DNA of 64,000 nucleotides from Haloglomus halophilum (GCF_024298885.1 NZ_CP101166.1:2603149-2667148), one strand, 5' to 3'. Shown: positions 35,870 to 45,348, counted from the first letter of the stretch. Notes: a model not told the origin generated them from the sequence alone. Made by a program: numbers and translations.

Positions 35870-37038
35870 TGTCCGACACCACGTCGGGAACCACGGCCGC
35901 GGACGGTGACGAGCGTGTCGAGTCCCTCATCGCGGAACTCGACGCGGCCGACACGGAGTTCGTGCGCCTCCGCGAGCGCGTCGACGAGTACGGCGTCGAC
36001 GCGCTCGACCGCGTCACGGGGGCCTGCGAGCAGGTCGACCGGCTGTTCGAGCGCTACGAGGACCGCGCCACCGACTACGACGACTTCAAGGGGTACGTGG
36101 AGTTCCAGGACACCTTCGTCGAGTTCGTCGCGGACCTGCCCGAGGACCTGCCCGCCCGCGACGCGTTCGAGGCCGCCGACGAGACGTTCCAGCGCTCTCG
36201 CCTGAAGGAGAAGCACTTTGCGCAGGCGCGAGAGGACCTCCAGCCCGCCCGCGACCTGGCGCAACTGTACGAGGACTGGCAGGAGGCCCGCCAGCGCTAC
36301 AGCGACGCCCGGTACGCGGTCGCACAGCGGCTGGAGACCGTCGAGACGCGCATCGCGGACCTCGAACAGACGCTCGAGTGGGGCGAGGCGGACCTGAGCG
36401 CGCCGGTCGAGCGGCTCCGTGACCCCATCGAGACGTACGACGACGCCGTCCGCGAGGCGTTCACCGACCTCCGGCGGGACGCGCCGGCACGCGAGACGCT
36501 CGATGTCCTCGCGGCGGCCGCCGCCGAACCGCTGCTCGACGCGCGCCGGCCGCCGACTCGACTGCTGGAGTACGTCCACGACCACGAGGTGGGCGAGGAG
36601 TCGGTGACGAAACTGCTGGAGTACGCGGGCTACTCGAACTCGAAACTGGGCCACTACGTCGACGACCCGGCGGCGTTCCAGCGGTGTGTAGCCGCCAACG
36701 AGACCTACCTCGACCGGCTCGACGCCGAGCCGCTGACGGTGGGTTGGCCCCCGCCGGCGGCGACCGACCTCCGATGGTGGGCCGACGCCGCCGAATCGGT
36801 CGTCCGCCGGTTCGCCCCGGAGGACGTGGTCGCGGCGCTCCGGGTGGTCCGGGAGCTGACCCACGATGCCGAGTACGACCGCCTGCAGACGACCGCCGTC
36901 GCGCGCGCGGAACTGGGCGAACGCGAGCGCGAGCGCCTGCGGAGCGGCGCGGTCGAGCGCGACCTCGCCGCGGCACGCGAGGCCCGGGACCTGCTGGCTA
37001 CCGCGCTCGACGAGCATCCGCCGCTGGAGGAGCGCTGA
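35869..37038 (+). CDS. Coiled-coil protein (DUF7118-like)
   Basis: A 389-residue soluble protein, rich in Glu, Asp, Arg and Ala, with long coiled-coil stretches (about 20-60, 115-180 and 330-375). No enzyme motif is visible. I recall a haloarchaeal family DUF7118 of similar length. It overlaps hisI by one base and converges with the lipoprotein gene. Function unknown; a scaffold or chromosome-associated role would be guesswork. Confidence 0.65.
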   Translation: MSDTTSGTTAADGDERVESLIAELDAADTEFVRLRERVDEYGVDALDRVTGACEQVDRLFERYEDRATDYDDFKGYVEFQDTFVEFVADLPEDLPARDAFEAADETFQRSRLKEKHFAQAREDLQPARDLAQLYEDWQEARQRYSDARYAVAQRLETVETRIADLEQTLEWGEADLSAPVERLRDPIETYDDAVREAFTDLRRDAPARETLDVLAAAAAEPLLDARRPPTRLLEYVHDHEVGEESVTKLLEYAGYSNSKLGHYVDDPAAFQRCVAANETYLDRLDAEPLTVGWPPPAATDLRWWADAAESVVRRFAPEDVVAALRVVRELTHDAEYDRLQTTAVARAELGERERERLRSGAVERDLAAAREARDLLATALDEHPPLEER

Positions 37039-37049
37039 GCCAGCCGGCG

Positions 37050-37562
37050 TCAGTTGCTCGTCGCGTTGCTCCGGGCGGTCGGACTCGCCGTCCGCACGTC
37101 GGTCGGGGTCCGGTCGCCGCGGGAGACGCTCAGGACGCGTGCGATGTTCCCCTTCCGGTAGAACAGTTCGGCGGTGTCGCCGAGCCGGACGCTGTTGAAG
37201 TCCCCACGGGTGAGGTTCGCCTCCCCGCAGCCGCCCGCCCCCTCGGCATCGGGTGCGCAGTCGTGCTGGACGAGGTAGTCGACGGCCGCGTACTGGCTGT
37301 TCAGCGCCTCGCCGAGCGGCTGGGAGACGATGAGCGGCCCGTCCTGCTGGAAGTCGTTCTGGTGGCCACGGGCGATGGTCCGGGCCTCGCCGATGGCGTC
37401 GTAGGCGATGCGGCCGCGGCCGTTCTCGGTCTCGACGATGACGTACTTCGCGCGGACCAGGCCCGTCTGCGTGACGCCGAGCGTGCTGAGGCACCCGCTC
37501 AGGGCTGTCGTCGTGCCGAGTGCCGCCGCGCCGAGCGCCCGGAGCGCTGCCCGTCGTCGCAT
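37050..37562 (-). CDS. Tat-dependent lipoprotein, function unknown
   Basis: A 170-residue exported lipoprotein. The N-terminus (MRRRAALRALGAAALGTTTALSGC) has Arg residues, a short hydrophobic stretch and a lipobox ending at Cys23. The mature part has two further Cys (HDCAP and GGCGE) that may form a disulfide, and a Thr/Ser-rich C-terminus. No recognised domain. Confidence 0.7.
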   Translation of the reverse strand: MRRRAALRALGAAALGTTTALSGCLSTLGVTQTGLVRAKYVIVETENGRGRIAYDAIGEARTIARGHQNDFQQDGPLIVSQPLGEALNSQYAAVDYLVQHDCAPDAEGAGGCGEANLTRGDFNSVRLGDTAELFYRKGNIARVLSVSRGDRTPTDVRTASPTARSNATSN

Positions 37563-37659
37563 GGCCGTCGGTTCGGGAGGTGGCGCAAGGAGGGTTGCGG
37601 TCGCGGTCGGGCTGTGACGGGGCTGGACGAGGCAGAAGACATTTCAGCGTCTCTCGGGC

Positions 37660-38103
37660 ATGCCTCGTATGATATCTCCCACGACCGCCGAGTTATCCGA
37701 TGACGACCGACGGTTGATCGAACGGGCCGAGGCGGCCACGAAGACCGCCTTCGACCCGGACCGGTGGGACGGAGCGCACATGGTGGGTGCCGCCGTCCGG
37801 GCCGCCGACGGCCGGACCTTCACCGGGGTCAGTATGCCGTCGAACGTCGGGCGAACCAGTATGTGTGCGGAGCCGGTCGCGCTGGGGAGCGCGATCGGGG
37901 CCGGTGTGTGCGACTTCGACGCGATCGCTGCCGTGCGCCACCCGCTCCCCCAGGAATCCCGTGAGTTCGAGGTCGTTCCGCCCTGTGGTGCGTGTCGGGA
38001 GCTCATCGCCGACTACGGTCGAGACGTAGCGGTCGTCGTCCCCCACGACGAGGAACTGCGGACGGTCACCGCGATCGACCTGCTTCCGACGCGGAACTGG
38101 TAG
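37660..38103 (+). CDS. Cytidine deaminase-like protein
   Basis: A 147-residue zinc deaminase. CAEPVA supplies the catalytic Glu and one Cys ligand, and PPCGACREL the other two Cys; so the zinc is held by three Cys as in classical small cytidine deaminases and blasticidin-S deaminases. MVGAAVRAADGR and the substrate loop fit the fold. Target base (cytidine, deoxycytidine or an analogue) cannot be told. A second ATG three codons later is possible. Confidence 0.82.
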   Translation: MPRMISPTTAELSDDDRRLIERAEAATKTAFDPDRWDGAHMVGAAVRAADGRTFTGVSMPSNVGRTSMCAEPVALGSAIGAGVCDFDAIAAVRHPLPQESREFEVVPPCGACRELIADYGRDVAVVVPHDEELRTVTAIDLLPTRNW

Positions 38104-38152
38104 CCCCGTACGCTCCTCCCGCCGGACGACCCACACGTCGACCGACGACCGC

Positions 38153-39226
38153 TCAGACGTTCCCGGTCACGTCCTCGTACGCGCCCGCCTCGTACTCGTC
38201 GTCGGGCACCACGACCACGCTGCCGAAGCCCTCGCGGTCCTGCAGCATCTCGTGGGCACGGTCGGTCTCGCTCATCGGCAGCACGTCGCGGACGTACGGT
38301 GTGAGCGTGCCGTCCCACACCAGCGAGAGGACATCGTCCATCTCGCCGGGCGTCCCCATCGTGGAGCCCATGATGTCCAGTTGCTTCCAGAATATCTGCG
38401 TGATGTCCGTCTCCGGGTTCGGGCCGGTCGTCGCGCCGCAGGTGACGAGGCGTGCGCCCTGTGTGCAGGCCTTGATGGAGTCCTGCCACGTCGCCGCGCC
38501 GATGTGGTCGACGACCACGTCCGCACCGCGGCCGTCAGTGTCGCTCTTGATGGCGTGGACGAAATCCTCCTCGTCGTAGTTGATGAGGTGGTCGGCGCCA
38601 CACTCGGCGGCCAGCTCCAGTTTCGCGTCGCTGGACGCGGTGGCCCACACCTCGGCGCCGGCGTTGGCGGCGATCTGGACGGCGGCGTGGCCCACACCAC
38701 CGGAGGCACCGTGGACGAGGACGTTCTCGCCCTGCGTGACCTCGGCGCGCGTGGTGAGCATCCGCCACGCGGTCTGGAAGACGAGCGGCGCGGCCGCCGC
38801 CCGGACGAAGCTCACGTCGTCCGGGATGGGGACGAGGTTGTCCTCGGCGAGCGCGCTGTACTCGGAGTGGACGCCGGTCGTGTGCTCGCCGATGAGCATG
38901 AAGTTCTCACACAGCGAGCGGTCGCCGTCCCGACAGAACTCGCACGTGCCACAGGAGGTGGCGGGCGCGACGGCCACACGGTCGCCCGCCTCGAACCGGG
39001 TCACGTCCTCGCCAACCTCCTGGACGACGCCCGCGCCGTCGCTCCCGGGGATGTGTGGGAACTCGCCGGGGCTCGGCATCCCGCGCCGGGTCCAGACGTC
39101 GAGGTGGTTCAGGCCCCCCGCCTTCATCTCGACCAGACACTCGTCGCGGCCGACCTCGGGGTCCGGCAGCTCGTCGTACTGGATGACGTCGGTGTCGCCG
39201 TGCTCCTCGTAATAGACTGCCTTCAT
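38153..39226 (-). CDS. Zinc-binding alcohol dehydrogenase/quinone oxidoreductase-like
   Basis: A 357-residue MDR-superfamily oxidoreductase. The structural zinc lobe CGTCEFCRDGDRSLC has four Cys, and the NAD(P)-binding motif GASGGVGHAAVQ is near residue 165. The usual catalytic-zinc Cys in the GICGSD-type motif is replaced by NHLDVW, so a catalytic zinc may be absent and the enzyme may act as a quinone or enoyl reductase. The ATG at 39226 (MKAVYYEEHG) is the family start. Confidence 0.85.
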   Translation of the reverse strand: MKAVYYEEHGDTDVIQYDELPDPEVGRDECLVEMKAGGLNHLDVWTRRGMPSPGEFPHIPGSDGAGVVQEVGEDVTRFEAGDRVAVAPATSCGTCEFCRDGDRSLCENFMLIGEHTTGVHSEYSALAEDNLVPIPDDVSFVRAAAAPLVFQTAWRMLTTRAEVTQGENVLVHGASGGVGHAAVQIAANAGAEVWATASSDAKLELAAECGADHLINYDEEDFVHAIKSDTDGRGADVVVDHIGAATWQDSIKACTQGARLVTCGATTGPNPETDITQIFWKQLDIMGSTMGTPGEMDDVLSLVWDGTLTPYVRDVLPMSETDRAHEMLQDREGFGSVVVVPDDEYEAGAYEDVTGNV

Positions 39227-39303
39227 AGGCCGGGCGACGGAGGGCTCGGGCAAAACGGTAGCGGTGCCGGAAGGTCCGGGAGAAAGATTATGTCGGACGT
39301 CCG

Positions 39304-39681
39304 ATGACTGCCGTCGTGCGCGACCTCGCGCTCGTCGCCATCGCGCTCGGGGGCCTCCTGCTCCTCGCCGGCACGACCACGTACGTCCAGGAGACGGGCT
39401 GTCGGAACGTGGACCACGTCGACGTTCTGGAGGCTGACCCCGGGGAGTTCGCGACGGTGACCGACTACCGGAACCTCAGCGAGGCCGACCAGCGGGCGTT
39501 CAACCGGGCCCGGACCGGGTGCCACAGATCCGGTCCCGACGCCATGTTCGTCCGCTACCGGAACACGACCTACGAGGTGGTTCCGGTCGTCGTCGACCCG
39601 CCGCCGCCGTACGGACTCATCGTCGGGTCGCTCCTCGCCGGCGGCACGCTGCTGCTGGCCGGGGTCGCCGAGCGCGTGTAG
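39304..39681 (+). CDS. Small membrane protein, paralogue A
   Basis: A 125-residue protein with an N-terminal helix (about 6-28), an external loop with two Cys (ETGCRNV and RTGCHRS) and a C-terminal helix (about 100-122). It resembles the next gene (FATVTDYRNLSEADQRAFNRAR here against VAYANLTDDQQRVFDQVR-type there). Function unknown. Confidence 0.62.
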   Translation: MTAVVRDLALVAIALGGLLLLAGTTTYVQETGCRNVDHVDVLEADPGEFATVTDYRNLSEADQRAFNRARTGCHRSGPDAMFVRYRNTTYEVVPVVVDPPPPYGLIVGSLLAGGTLLLAGVAERV

Positions 39682-39733
39682 CCGGACCGACGCGACGCAA
39701 GACCCATAGCGGCGTCCCCGCTAGTTCGGGTGG

Positions 39734-40138
39734 ATGCGGACCTCGTATCTGGGTGTGGCGGTGCTCATCGTCGGCCTCGTCGCGATGAGCGCCGGCGCGG
39801 CCACCTACGTCGACGCCCAGAACTGCCGGACGGTCGCCGGCCTCTCGGTGACGCCCGTCGAGGACCCGCCCACGAACCTCACCCGGGTCGCGTACGCGAA
39901 CCTCACGGACGACCAGCAGCGGGTCTTCGACCAGGTCCGGGGCGCCCGCCAGGCGCTCGTCCAGCGTGGCGTGTTCACCGAGGCGCTCGTCGTCCCCTAC
40001 GAGGGCACCGACTACGTGGTCGCGGTCAGCGAGGAGTCCTCGTGCGGTGACCCCGGCCGCGACGGCGTCCGGGTCCCGCTTCTCGGCGGCGCGGCGCTCC
40101 TGCTCGTCGGCGCCGGCGTGGCGAAGTACGGGAGCTGA
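39734..40138 (+). CDS. Small membrane protein, paralogue B
   Basis: A 134-residue protein with the same design as its upstream neighbour: N-terminal helix, loop with Cys (QNCRTV and SSCGD), C-terminal helix. A shared pattern NL(S/T)-D/E-x-QR-x-F lies in the loop. The loop faces outward if the positive end GVAKYGS stays inside. Function unknown. Confidence 0.62.
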   Translation: MRTSYLGVAVLIVGLVAMSAGAATYVDAQNCRTVAGLSVTPVEDPPTNLTRVAYANLTDDQQRVFDQVRGARQALVQRGVFTEALVVPYEGTDYVVAVSEESSCGDPGRDGVRVPLLGGAALLLVGAGVAKYGS

Positions 40139-40267
40139 TGGCGTATCATCGGACCTCATCGAGAACATACTGACTTCGCTCGGAATCCGGTTGGTTTTCC
40201 AGAAATGTCTCTGTCCGGCGCTTCCGGTCCCCGCACACTAACCTACCGCCGGGTCGAACGACGGGCC

Positions 40268-40966
40268 ATGACCGATGACGCCGATGCCGACCACGAACCC
40301 GACCACAGCCATGGCAGCCACGACGGGCACTCACACGACCACGACGACCACGGGCACTCACACGACCACGACGACCACGGGCACTCACACGACCACGACG
40401 ACCACGGGCACTCACACGACCACGACGACCACCACTCACACGACATCGAGGCGCTCTCGGTCGGCGTGGTCACCGTCTCCTCGTCGCGGAGCGTGAAGGA
40501 CGACCCCGCAGGCGACGCCATCGTGGCGGCGTTCGAGGGCGCGGGACACGATGTCGCGGTCCGCGAACTCGTCAACGACGACCTCGACGGCATCCAGTCG
40601 ACGGTCGACCGGCTGGTCGCGCGCGAGGACGTGAACACGGTCGTCACCACCGGTGGGACCGGCGTGACGCCGGACGACGTGACCATCGACGCCGTACGGC
40701 CGGTCCTCCGGACGGAGCTGCCGGGCTTCGGGGAGCTGTTCCGGCGGCTCTCCTACGAGGAGGTCGGGACGCGGGTCGTCGGGACGCGCGCCCTCGCGGG
40801 TATCGCGCGTGGCGTCCCCGTTTTCTGTGTCCCCGGGAGCGAGAACGCCGCACGGCTGGGTGCCGAGGAGATAATCGTCCCCGAGGCGCCCCATCTCGCC
40901 GGGCTGGCCCGGCGCGACGACACGGAGGAGGAGCCGGACGACGGGGACGCTGACGAGACGGCCTGA
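40268..40966 (+). CDS. moaB: MoaB/Mog molybdopterin protein with His-rich N-terminus
   Basis: A 232-residue protein. Residues 59-210 are a MoaB/Mog domain, which adenylates molybdopterin before molybdenum insertion: TTGGTGVTPDD, the LPGFGELFRRLSY helix and PVFCVPGSENA are visible. The first 58 residues are exceptional, with about 20 His in four copies of GHSHDHDDH. Such a tail can bind zinc, nickel or other metals. A similar tail is common on metal chaperones, so it might store or deliver metal. The ATG at 40268 is used. Confidence 0.87.
   Translation: MTDDADADHEPDHSHGSHDGHSHDHDDHGHSHDHDDHGHSHDHDDHGHSHDHDDHHSHDIEALSVGVVTVSSSRSVKDDPAGDAIVAAFEGAGHDVAVRELVNDDLDGIQSTVDRLVAREDVNTVVTTGGTGVTPDDVTIDAVRPVLRTELPGFGELFRRLSYEEVGTRVVGTRALAGIARGVPVFCVPGSENAARLGAEEIIVPEAPHLAGLARRDDTEEEPDDGDADETA
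40325..40432 (+). repeat. 27-bp tandem repeat inside moaB
   Basis: Four consecutive 27-bp units start at 40325, 40352, 40379 and 40406, each encoding GHSHDHDDH and apparently identical in nucleotide sequence, followed by a partial unit. Identity at synonymous sites points to recent expansion by slippage or recombination. Confidence 0.85.
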
Positions 40967-40974
40967 GCCGGCCG

Positions 40975-42021
40975 TCAGGTATCGAGCGGGTCGGTACAGC
41001 GGACGACGGCGGGGTCGCCCTCGGTCAGTTCCAGGTCGCCGCCGAACGCCGCCACGAGGTCGCGGTTCGTCTGCAGGTGGTCGGTGAGACGGCGGGTCGT
41101 CACCTCCCCGCCGGCCAGCGCCAGCACGACCGCGAGCTGGTCGGCCGTGTGCCCGTCGACGGCCGGCCCGTCGTTGGCCGTCCCGTCCGCCCGCCGGAAT
41201 CGGTCGAACGCGCCGACGGCATCGCCGGCCACCTCCTCCATCGGCTTCCCCTTCTCTCCGAGGCCCGTGAACCCGGCCCGGCCGTCCGCGCCGTGGGCCA
41301 CCACCGTCAGGACGGCGCCCGGGGAGTCGGTCTCGACGTACTCGGGGTGGGTTTCGACCGGGAGTGGGGTCAGGTCGCGGAGCGACTGGCGGGCCGCCCG
41401 GGCGCCGCGCTCGGCCACGTCGGCGTCGGCGAGGGCCTCGGCCGCGACCGAGTGGACGGAGAGTCGCTCCACCGGTCCGGTGTCGCGCAGTTCGAGCGGA
41501 TGCGGGTCGGCGCTCCCGAGCCGGAGGCTGGCCTCGCCCCCACCGGCCGGGTAGAACCCGCGCCGCGAGACGGTCGCCCGGGCGTCCAGACCCGCCCGCC
41601 GCGCGAACGGGAGCTTCACCCGCCGGTAGTGGTCCGTCGTGGGGGCCCACTTGACGTCCGTACCGCCGGTCGCACGCACGACGAGTTCCTCGTCATCGTC
41701 GAGCGCGGCCGAGAGCGGCAGGAGTGCGTCGAACACCAGCAGCATGCTCCCAGCGGTGTCGATGTCGACCTCGTACTCGCCCGGGCGGACGGGTCCGGGC
41801 TCGAAGGTCAGGGTCTCGGAGCCGTACTCGGCCTCGGCCACGTCGGCGTCGCAGGCGTCCGCAACGGCCTCGACGGCGGCGAGGTGCTGTGATTTGAGCC
41901 CCGGTTCCGGCCGGTCCCCACGGATGCCGGTCATCTCGAACGCACGGCCGGTGACCGCCGAGAGTGCGAGCGCCGTCCGGAGGAGCTGACCGCCGCCAGC
42001 GCTCCCGTCGAGGTCGAGCAT
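40975..42021 (-). CDS. rtcA: RNA 3'-terminal phosphate cyclase
   Basis: A 348-residue RtcA that converts a 3'-phosphate on RNA into a 2',3'-cyclic phosphate using ATP. It starts MLDLDGSAGGGQLLRTALALS, and has RGDRPEPGLKSQH, RRGFYPAGGG and the VDGHTADQL motif with the active-site His. It is convergent with moaB and divergent from the 5-FCL-like gene, with 102 bp between starts. Confidence 0.93.
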   Translation of the reverse strand: MLDLDGSAGGGQLLRTALALSAVTGRAFEMTGIRGDRPEPGLKSQHLAAVEAVADACDADVAEAEYGSETLTFEPGPVRPGEYEVDIDTAGSMLLVFDALLPLSAALDDDEELVVRATGGTDVKWAPTTDHYRRVKLPFARRAGLDARATVSRRGFYPAGGGEASLRLGSADPHPLELRDTGPVERLSVHSVAAEALADADVAERGARAARQSLRDLTPLPVETHPEYVETDSPGAVLTVVAHGADGRAGFTGLGEKGKPMEEVAGDAVGAFDRFRRADGTANDGPAVDGHTADQLAVVLALAGGEVTTRRLTDHLQTNRDLVAAFGGDLELTEGDPAVVRCTDPLDT

Positions 42022-42123
42022 ACCGACCGTCCGCACCCGCCCGGCCTCAACCCTGCGGTGGCGTGGGCCGAACCCACACGCCGCGGTCGGCAGGCACACG
42101 TCCCCGCCCGCCGAAGGCAGCGC

Positions 42124-42834
42124 ATGGACAAACAGCCCCTCCGCGAGCGGGTGTGGGACGAACTCGAGGACGAGGGTGAGGCCCGGTTCCCGTTCCCGCC
42201 GCACGGGCGCATCCCGAACTTCGCGGGTGCCGACCGAGCGGCCGAGCGCCTCGCCGAGACCGACGCGTGGCGCACGGCCGAGACGGTGAAGGCGAACCCG
42301 GACGCCCCCCAGCTTCCGGTCCGCCGGGCCGCGCTCCGGGCGGGCAAGACCGTCTACATGGCGGTCCCGCGCTTGCGTGACGAGCGCTGCTTCCTCGAAC
42401 TCGACCCCGACGCTCTGGATGATTACGACGCAGCCACGACCGTCAGCGGCATCGGCGAGCACGGCCGTCAGGTCGGTCCCGACGCGATGCCCGACATCGA
42501 CCTCGTCGTCTCGGGGAGCGTCGCCGTCTCTGAGTCGGGCGCACGGGTCGGCAAGGGCGAGGGGTTCAGCGATCTGGAGTGGGCCGTGCTACGGGAGCTG
42601 GGACTGGTGGACGATGGAACGCCCGTTGCGACGACTGTCCACGAGTTGCAGGTGCGCGAGGAGGACTGGGCGACCGACGCCCACGACGTGCCGCTGGACC
42701 TCGTCATCACGCCCGAGCGGACGGTGGAGACGGGGGGCGTGGGGAAGCCGAAGGGTATCGACTGGTCGTTGCTCTCGGAGACAGATATCGAGGGGATGCC
42801 CGTACTCGGGCGGTTCCGGGACGGTAGCGACTGA
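42124..42834 (+). CDS. 5-formyltetrahydrofolate cyclo-ligase-like
   Basis: A 236-residue protein of the 5-FCL family, which reconverts 5-formyl-folates. GKGEGFSDLEWA and the C-terminal KPKGIDW correspond to the family's glycine-rich substrate/ATP motif. The N-terminal half is less conserved, as in other archaeal homologues, and it could be a related ligase. It starts at the ATG at 42124. Confidence 0.72.
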   Translation: MDKQPLRERVWDELEDEGEARFPFPPHGRIPNFAGADRAAERLAETDAWRTAETVKANPDAPQLPVRRAALRAGKTVYMAVPRLRDERCFLELDPDALDDYDAATTVSGIGEHGRQVGPDAMPDIDLVVSGSVAVSESGARVGKGEGFSDLEWAVLRELGLVDDGTPVATTVHELQVREEDWATDAHDVPLDLVITPERTVETGGVGKPKGIDWSLLSETDIEGMPVLGRFRDGSD

Positions 42835-42848
42835 TACCGGACGAGTGG

Positions 42849-43703
42849 CTACTTCTCCCGGACGACGACGAACTCCGCGAGATCGCGCAGGTAGTCGACC
42901 GCGCGGGAGTCCCGATGGGTCGCGGTGTCGAGCGCGGCGAGCGCGGCGTCGGACTCGTCCCGGGCGCGCTGGTTGGCCTCCTCGGGCGTGAGGTCGGTCA
43001 CCTGCACGATGGAGGGGCGCTCCATCTCGGCGTCCTGGCCGGTCGGCTTGCCCAGGTCCTCGGGGTCGGCCGTCTCGTCCAGCACGTCGTCGCGGATCTG
43101 GAAGGCGATGCCGACGCGCTCGGCGTACTCGCCGAACGCCTCGACGCGGTAGGGGTCGGCATCGGCGGCGACCGCGCCGAGTTCGGCGGCCGCGCGGAAC
43201 AGCGCGCCCGTCTTCCGGCGCGCGAGGTCCATGTACTCCGCCTCGTCGCTCGGTATCGCGACGAGTTCGGTGGCCTCGCCCATCCCCAGCTCCACCATCG
43301 CCTCGGCCACGATCTGCATCGCGTGCTCGTCCGCGGAGAACAGGTGGAAGGCCTCGCCCAGCAGACCGTCGGAGGCGATGATGGCCGGGCCGTGGCCGAA
43401 CTCGACGTGTGCGGCGGTCTCGCCGCGCCGGAGGTCGGACTCGTCGATGATGTCGTCGACGACGAGCGAGGCGTTGTGGACGAGTTCGACCCCGACGGCG
43501 AAGTCCACGGCGACCGAGTCCTCGGCCAGCGGGTCGCCGCCGGCGGCCTCGCAGGCGAGCATCGTCAGGGTGGGGCGGACACGCTTGCCCCCCGACAGCG
43601 AGACGTGCCGGACCTGGTCGGCCAGCGCCGACGGCTCCACCCCGTCGAGGACGGCCTCCAGCCGGTCCTCGACCAGGCTCCGCCGACGTTCCAGATACTC
43701 CAT
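42849..43703 (-). CDS. idsA: Short-chain isoprenyl diphosphate synthase (GGPP-type)
   Basis: A 284-residue trans-prenyltransferase. The two Asp-rich motifs are DDIIDESDLRRG and QIRDDVLDE, with GGKRVRP for the allylic diphosphate. In haloarchaea such an enzyme makes geranylgeranyl or longer diphosphates for ether lipids, carotenoids and quinones. Residues before the first Asp-rich motif (HNASLVVDD) suggest a short to medium chain; the exact length is uncertain. The ATG at 43703 is used rather than the GTG before it. Confidence 0.9.
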   Translation of the reverse strand: MEYLERRRSLVEDRLEAVLDGVEPSALADQVRHVSLSGGKRVRPTLTMLACEAAGGDPLAEDSVAVDFAVGVELVHNASLVVDDIIDESDLRRGETAAHVEFGHGPAIIASDGLLGEAFHLFSADEHAMQIVAEAMVELGMGEATELVAIPSDEAEYMDLARRKTGALFRAAAELGAVAADADPYRVEAFGEYAERVGIAFQIRDDVLDETADPEDLGKPTGQDAEMERPSIVQVTDLTPEEANQRARDESDAALAALDTATHRDSRAVDYLRDLAEFVVVREK

Positions 43704-43865
43704 CACGAGAAGAAAGGCCCGGAGCCCGGAAGTACGTGACGGAGTCGGGCACCTGCGTGGGAGTCCGTGTGGCCTGGGGGGTCGTTCCCCCGGACGACTC
43801 CGGCAGTTCGCGCATCTATCTATCTAGTGTCAAGGCACTCCCCCATCGGACCCGTCCGTCCGTGT

Positions 43866-44189
43866 ATGTTCACCTTCCAGCCCATCGTCCTCGCGGGGGC
43901 CGTCGCCGGCGTTCTCGCGGCGGCGGTCTACCTCTCGGTCGCGGTCGTCGCATCGCTCCGTGGTGGCCGGTCACGAGCCGCCGCCCGCCGTCTCGCCCCG
44001 GTGACGGTCATGCCCGCCGTCGCCGCGTTCTTCCTCTCGTCGCTCGTCCTCGCCGGGACGCTCCCGGCCGCCGCCCCGCTCGCGGGCGTCGTCCTCGTGA
44101 CCGCCGGGCTGGTGCCGTCCATGCGGTCGCTGTGGCGGACCTCCCCCGGGCGGTCGGCCTCGCGGACGACGCCCCACACCGCCGACTGA
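43866..44189 (+). CDS. Small membrane protein, function unknown
   Basis: A 107-residue protein with three hydrophobic segments (about 6-28, 45-65 and 68-83), a basic loop (RGGRSRAAARR), and a polar tail. No family recognised. The 190 bp following (44190-44379) contain only a hairpin (GGTGACCG...CGGTCACC near 44277-44296) between two converging genes. Confidence 0.5.
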   Translation: MFTFQPIVLAGAVAGVLAAAVYLSVAVVASLRGGRSRAAARRLAPVTVMPAVAAFFLSSLVLAGTLPAAAPLAGVVLVTAGLVPSMRSLWRTSPGRSASRTTPHTAD

Positions 44190-44379
44190 ACGTCCCGGTT
44201 CCGTCGCGGTTCCTGCGTCTGCTCCTCCTCGCATCCTGTGTCTGTTCCTCCTCACACGGTGAGCGTACACGTTGGCCGGTGACCGTAGCGGTCACCCGGT
44301 CGAGCGCCGAGCGACGACCCGCGACCGGTGCTACCGCTGGCCGGGCGGCGAAAGAAGGAACGAGTGGGACGGTGACCGT

Positions 44380-45348
44380 CTACAGGTTCGGGGCCTCACC
44401 GCCGAACTCCTCGATGAGTTCGGGGACGACGTCGAACAGGTCGTCGACGATGCCGTAGTCGGCGAGGTCGTAGATGGGCGCGTTCGGGTCCGTGTTGATC
44501 GCCACGATGGTGTCGGCGCCCTTCATGCCGGCGACGTGCTGGACGGCGCCGGAGATGCCGATCGCGATGTAGACGTCCGGCGTTACGACCTTGCCGGACT
44601 GGCCGACCTGCCGGTTCTTCGGCAGCCAGCCGTTGTCCACGATGGGCCGGGACGAGGAGAGCGTCGCGCCGAGCGCGTCGGCGAGCTCCTCGACGAGGAC
44701 GAGGTTCTCCTCCTCCTCGATACCACGGCCGATGGAGACGAGCACGTCGGCCTCGGAGATGTCGACGTCGCCGCCGCCGACCTCCTCGAAGCCGGTGACC
44801 TCGGAGCCGATGGCGTCCTCGTCGATGTCGACGTCGACGGCACCGACCGCGGCGTCGCCGTCGCCCTCCGCCTTGGGCCATTCGGCCGGCCGGATGGTGA
44901 GGGCGTACTGGTCCGCCTCGACATCGTACGTCGTCTCGACCTTGCCACCGTACTGCTCACGGGTGATCTCCGTCGTGTCGCCGCCGTCCAGCGCGATGGA
45001 GTCGGTCACGAGCGGGAGGTCGAGGTCGTCGGCCACGGCCGGGGCGTAGTCGAGCCCGTTGACCGTGTTCGGCATGAGGAGCACGTCCGCGCCGCTTGCC
45101 TCGTACAGCTGCGGGATGGCCTGCGCGTAGACGTCGTGGTTGAACTCCTCGCCGTAGTCGACGGTGTGGATGGCGTCGACGCCGTCGCGGTTCAGGTCGT
45201 CGGCGAACCCGTCGACGTCGCCGGAGATGACGCCGAGGTGGAGCTCGCCACCGAGTTCGTCCGCCAGCTCGCGGCCGGCGGTGATGACCTCGTAGGAGAC
45301 GTCGCGGAGCTCGCCGCGCCGGTGCTCCGTGATCGCGAGGACCGTCAT
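44380..45348 (-). CDS. etfA: Electron transfer flavoprotein alpha subunit
   Basis: A 322-residue ETF alpha (FixB-type), which with ETF beta carries electrons from acyl-CoA and other dehydrogenases to the quinone pool. The FAD-binding C-terminal motif [14 protein letters not shown] and [15 protein letters not shown] are clear; an acidic linker separates the N-terminal domain (to about residue 190). The start overlaps the end of etfB (ATGA). Confidence 0.94.
   Translation of the reverse strand: MTVLAITEHRRGELRDVSYEVITAGRELADELGGELHLGVISGDVDGFADDLNRDGVDAIHTVDYGEEFNHDVYAQAIPQLYEASGADVLLMPNTVNGLDYAPAVADDLDLPLVTDSIALDGGDTTEITREQYGGKVETTYDVEADQYALTIRPAEWPKAEGDGDAAVGAVDVDIDEDAIGSEVTGFEEVGGGDVDISEADVLVSIGRGIEEEENLVLVEELADALGATLSSSRPIVDNGWLPKNRQVGQSGKVVTPDVYIAIGISGAVQHVAGMKGADTIVAINTDPNAPIYDLADYGIVDDLFDVVPELIEEFGGEAPNL

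Noticed and set aside
40325..40432. Possible CRISPR array
   Set aside because: The 27-bp units are directly adjacent with no spacers and encode a His-rich peptide in frame with MoaB.
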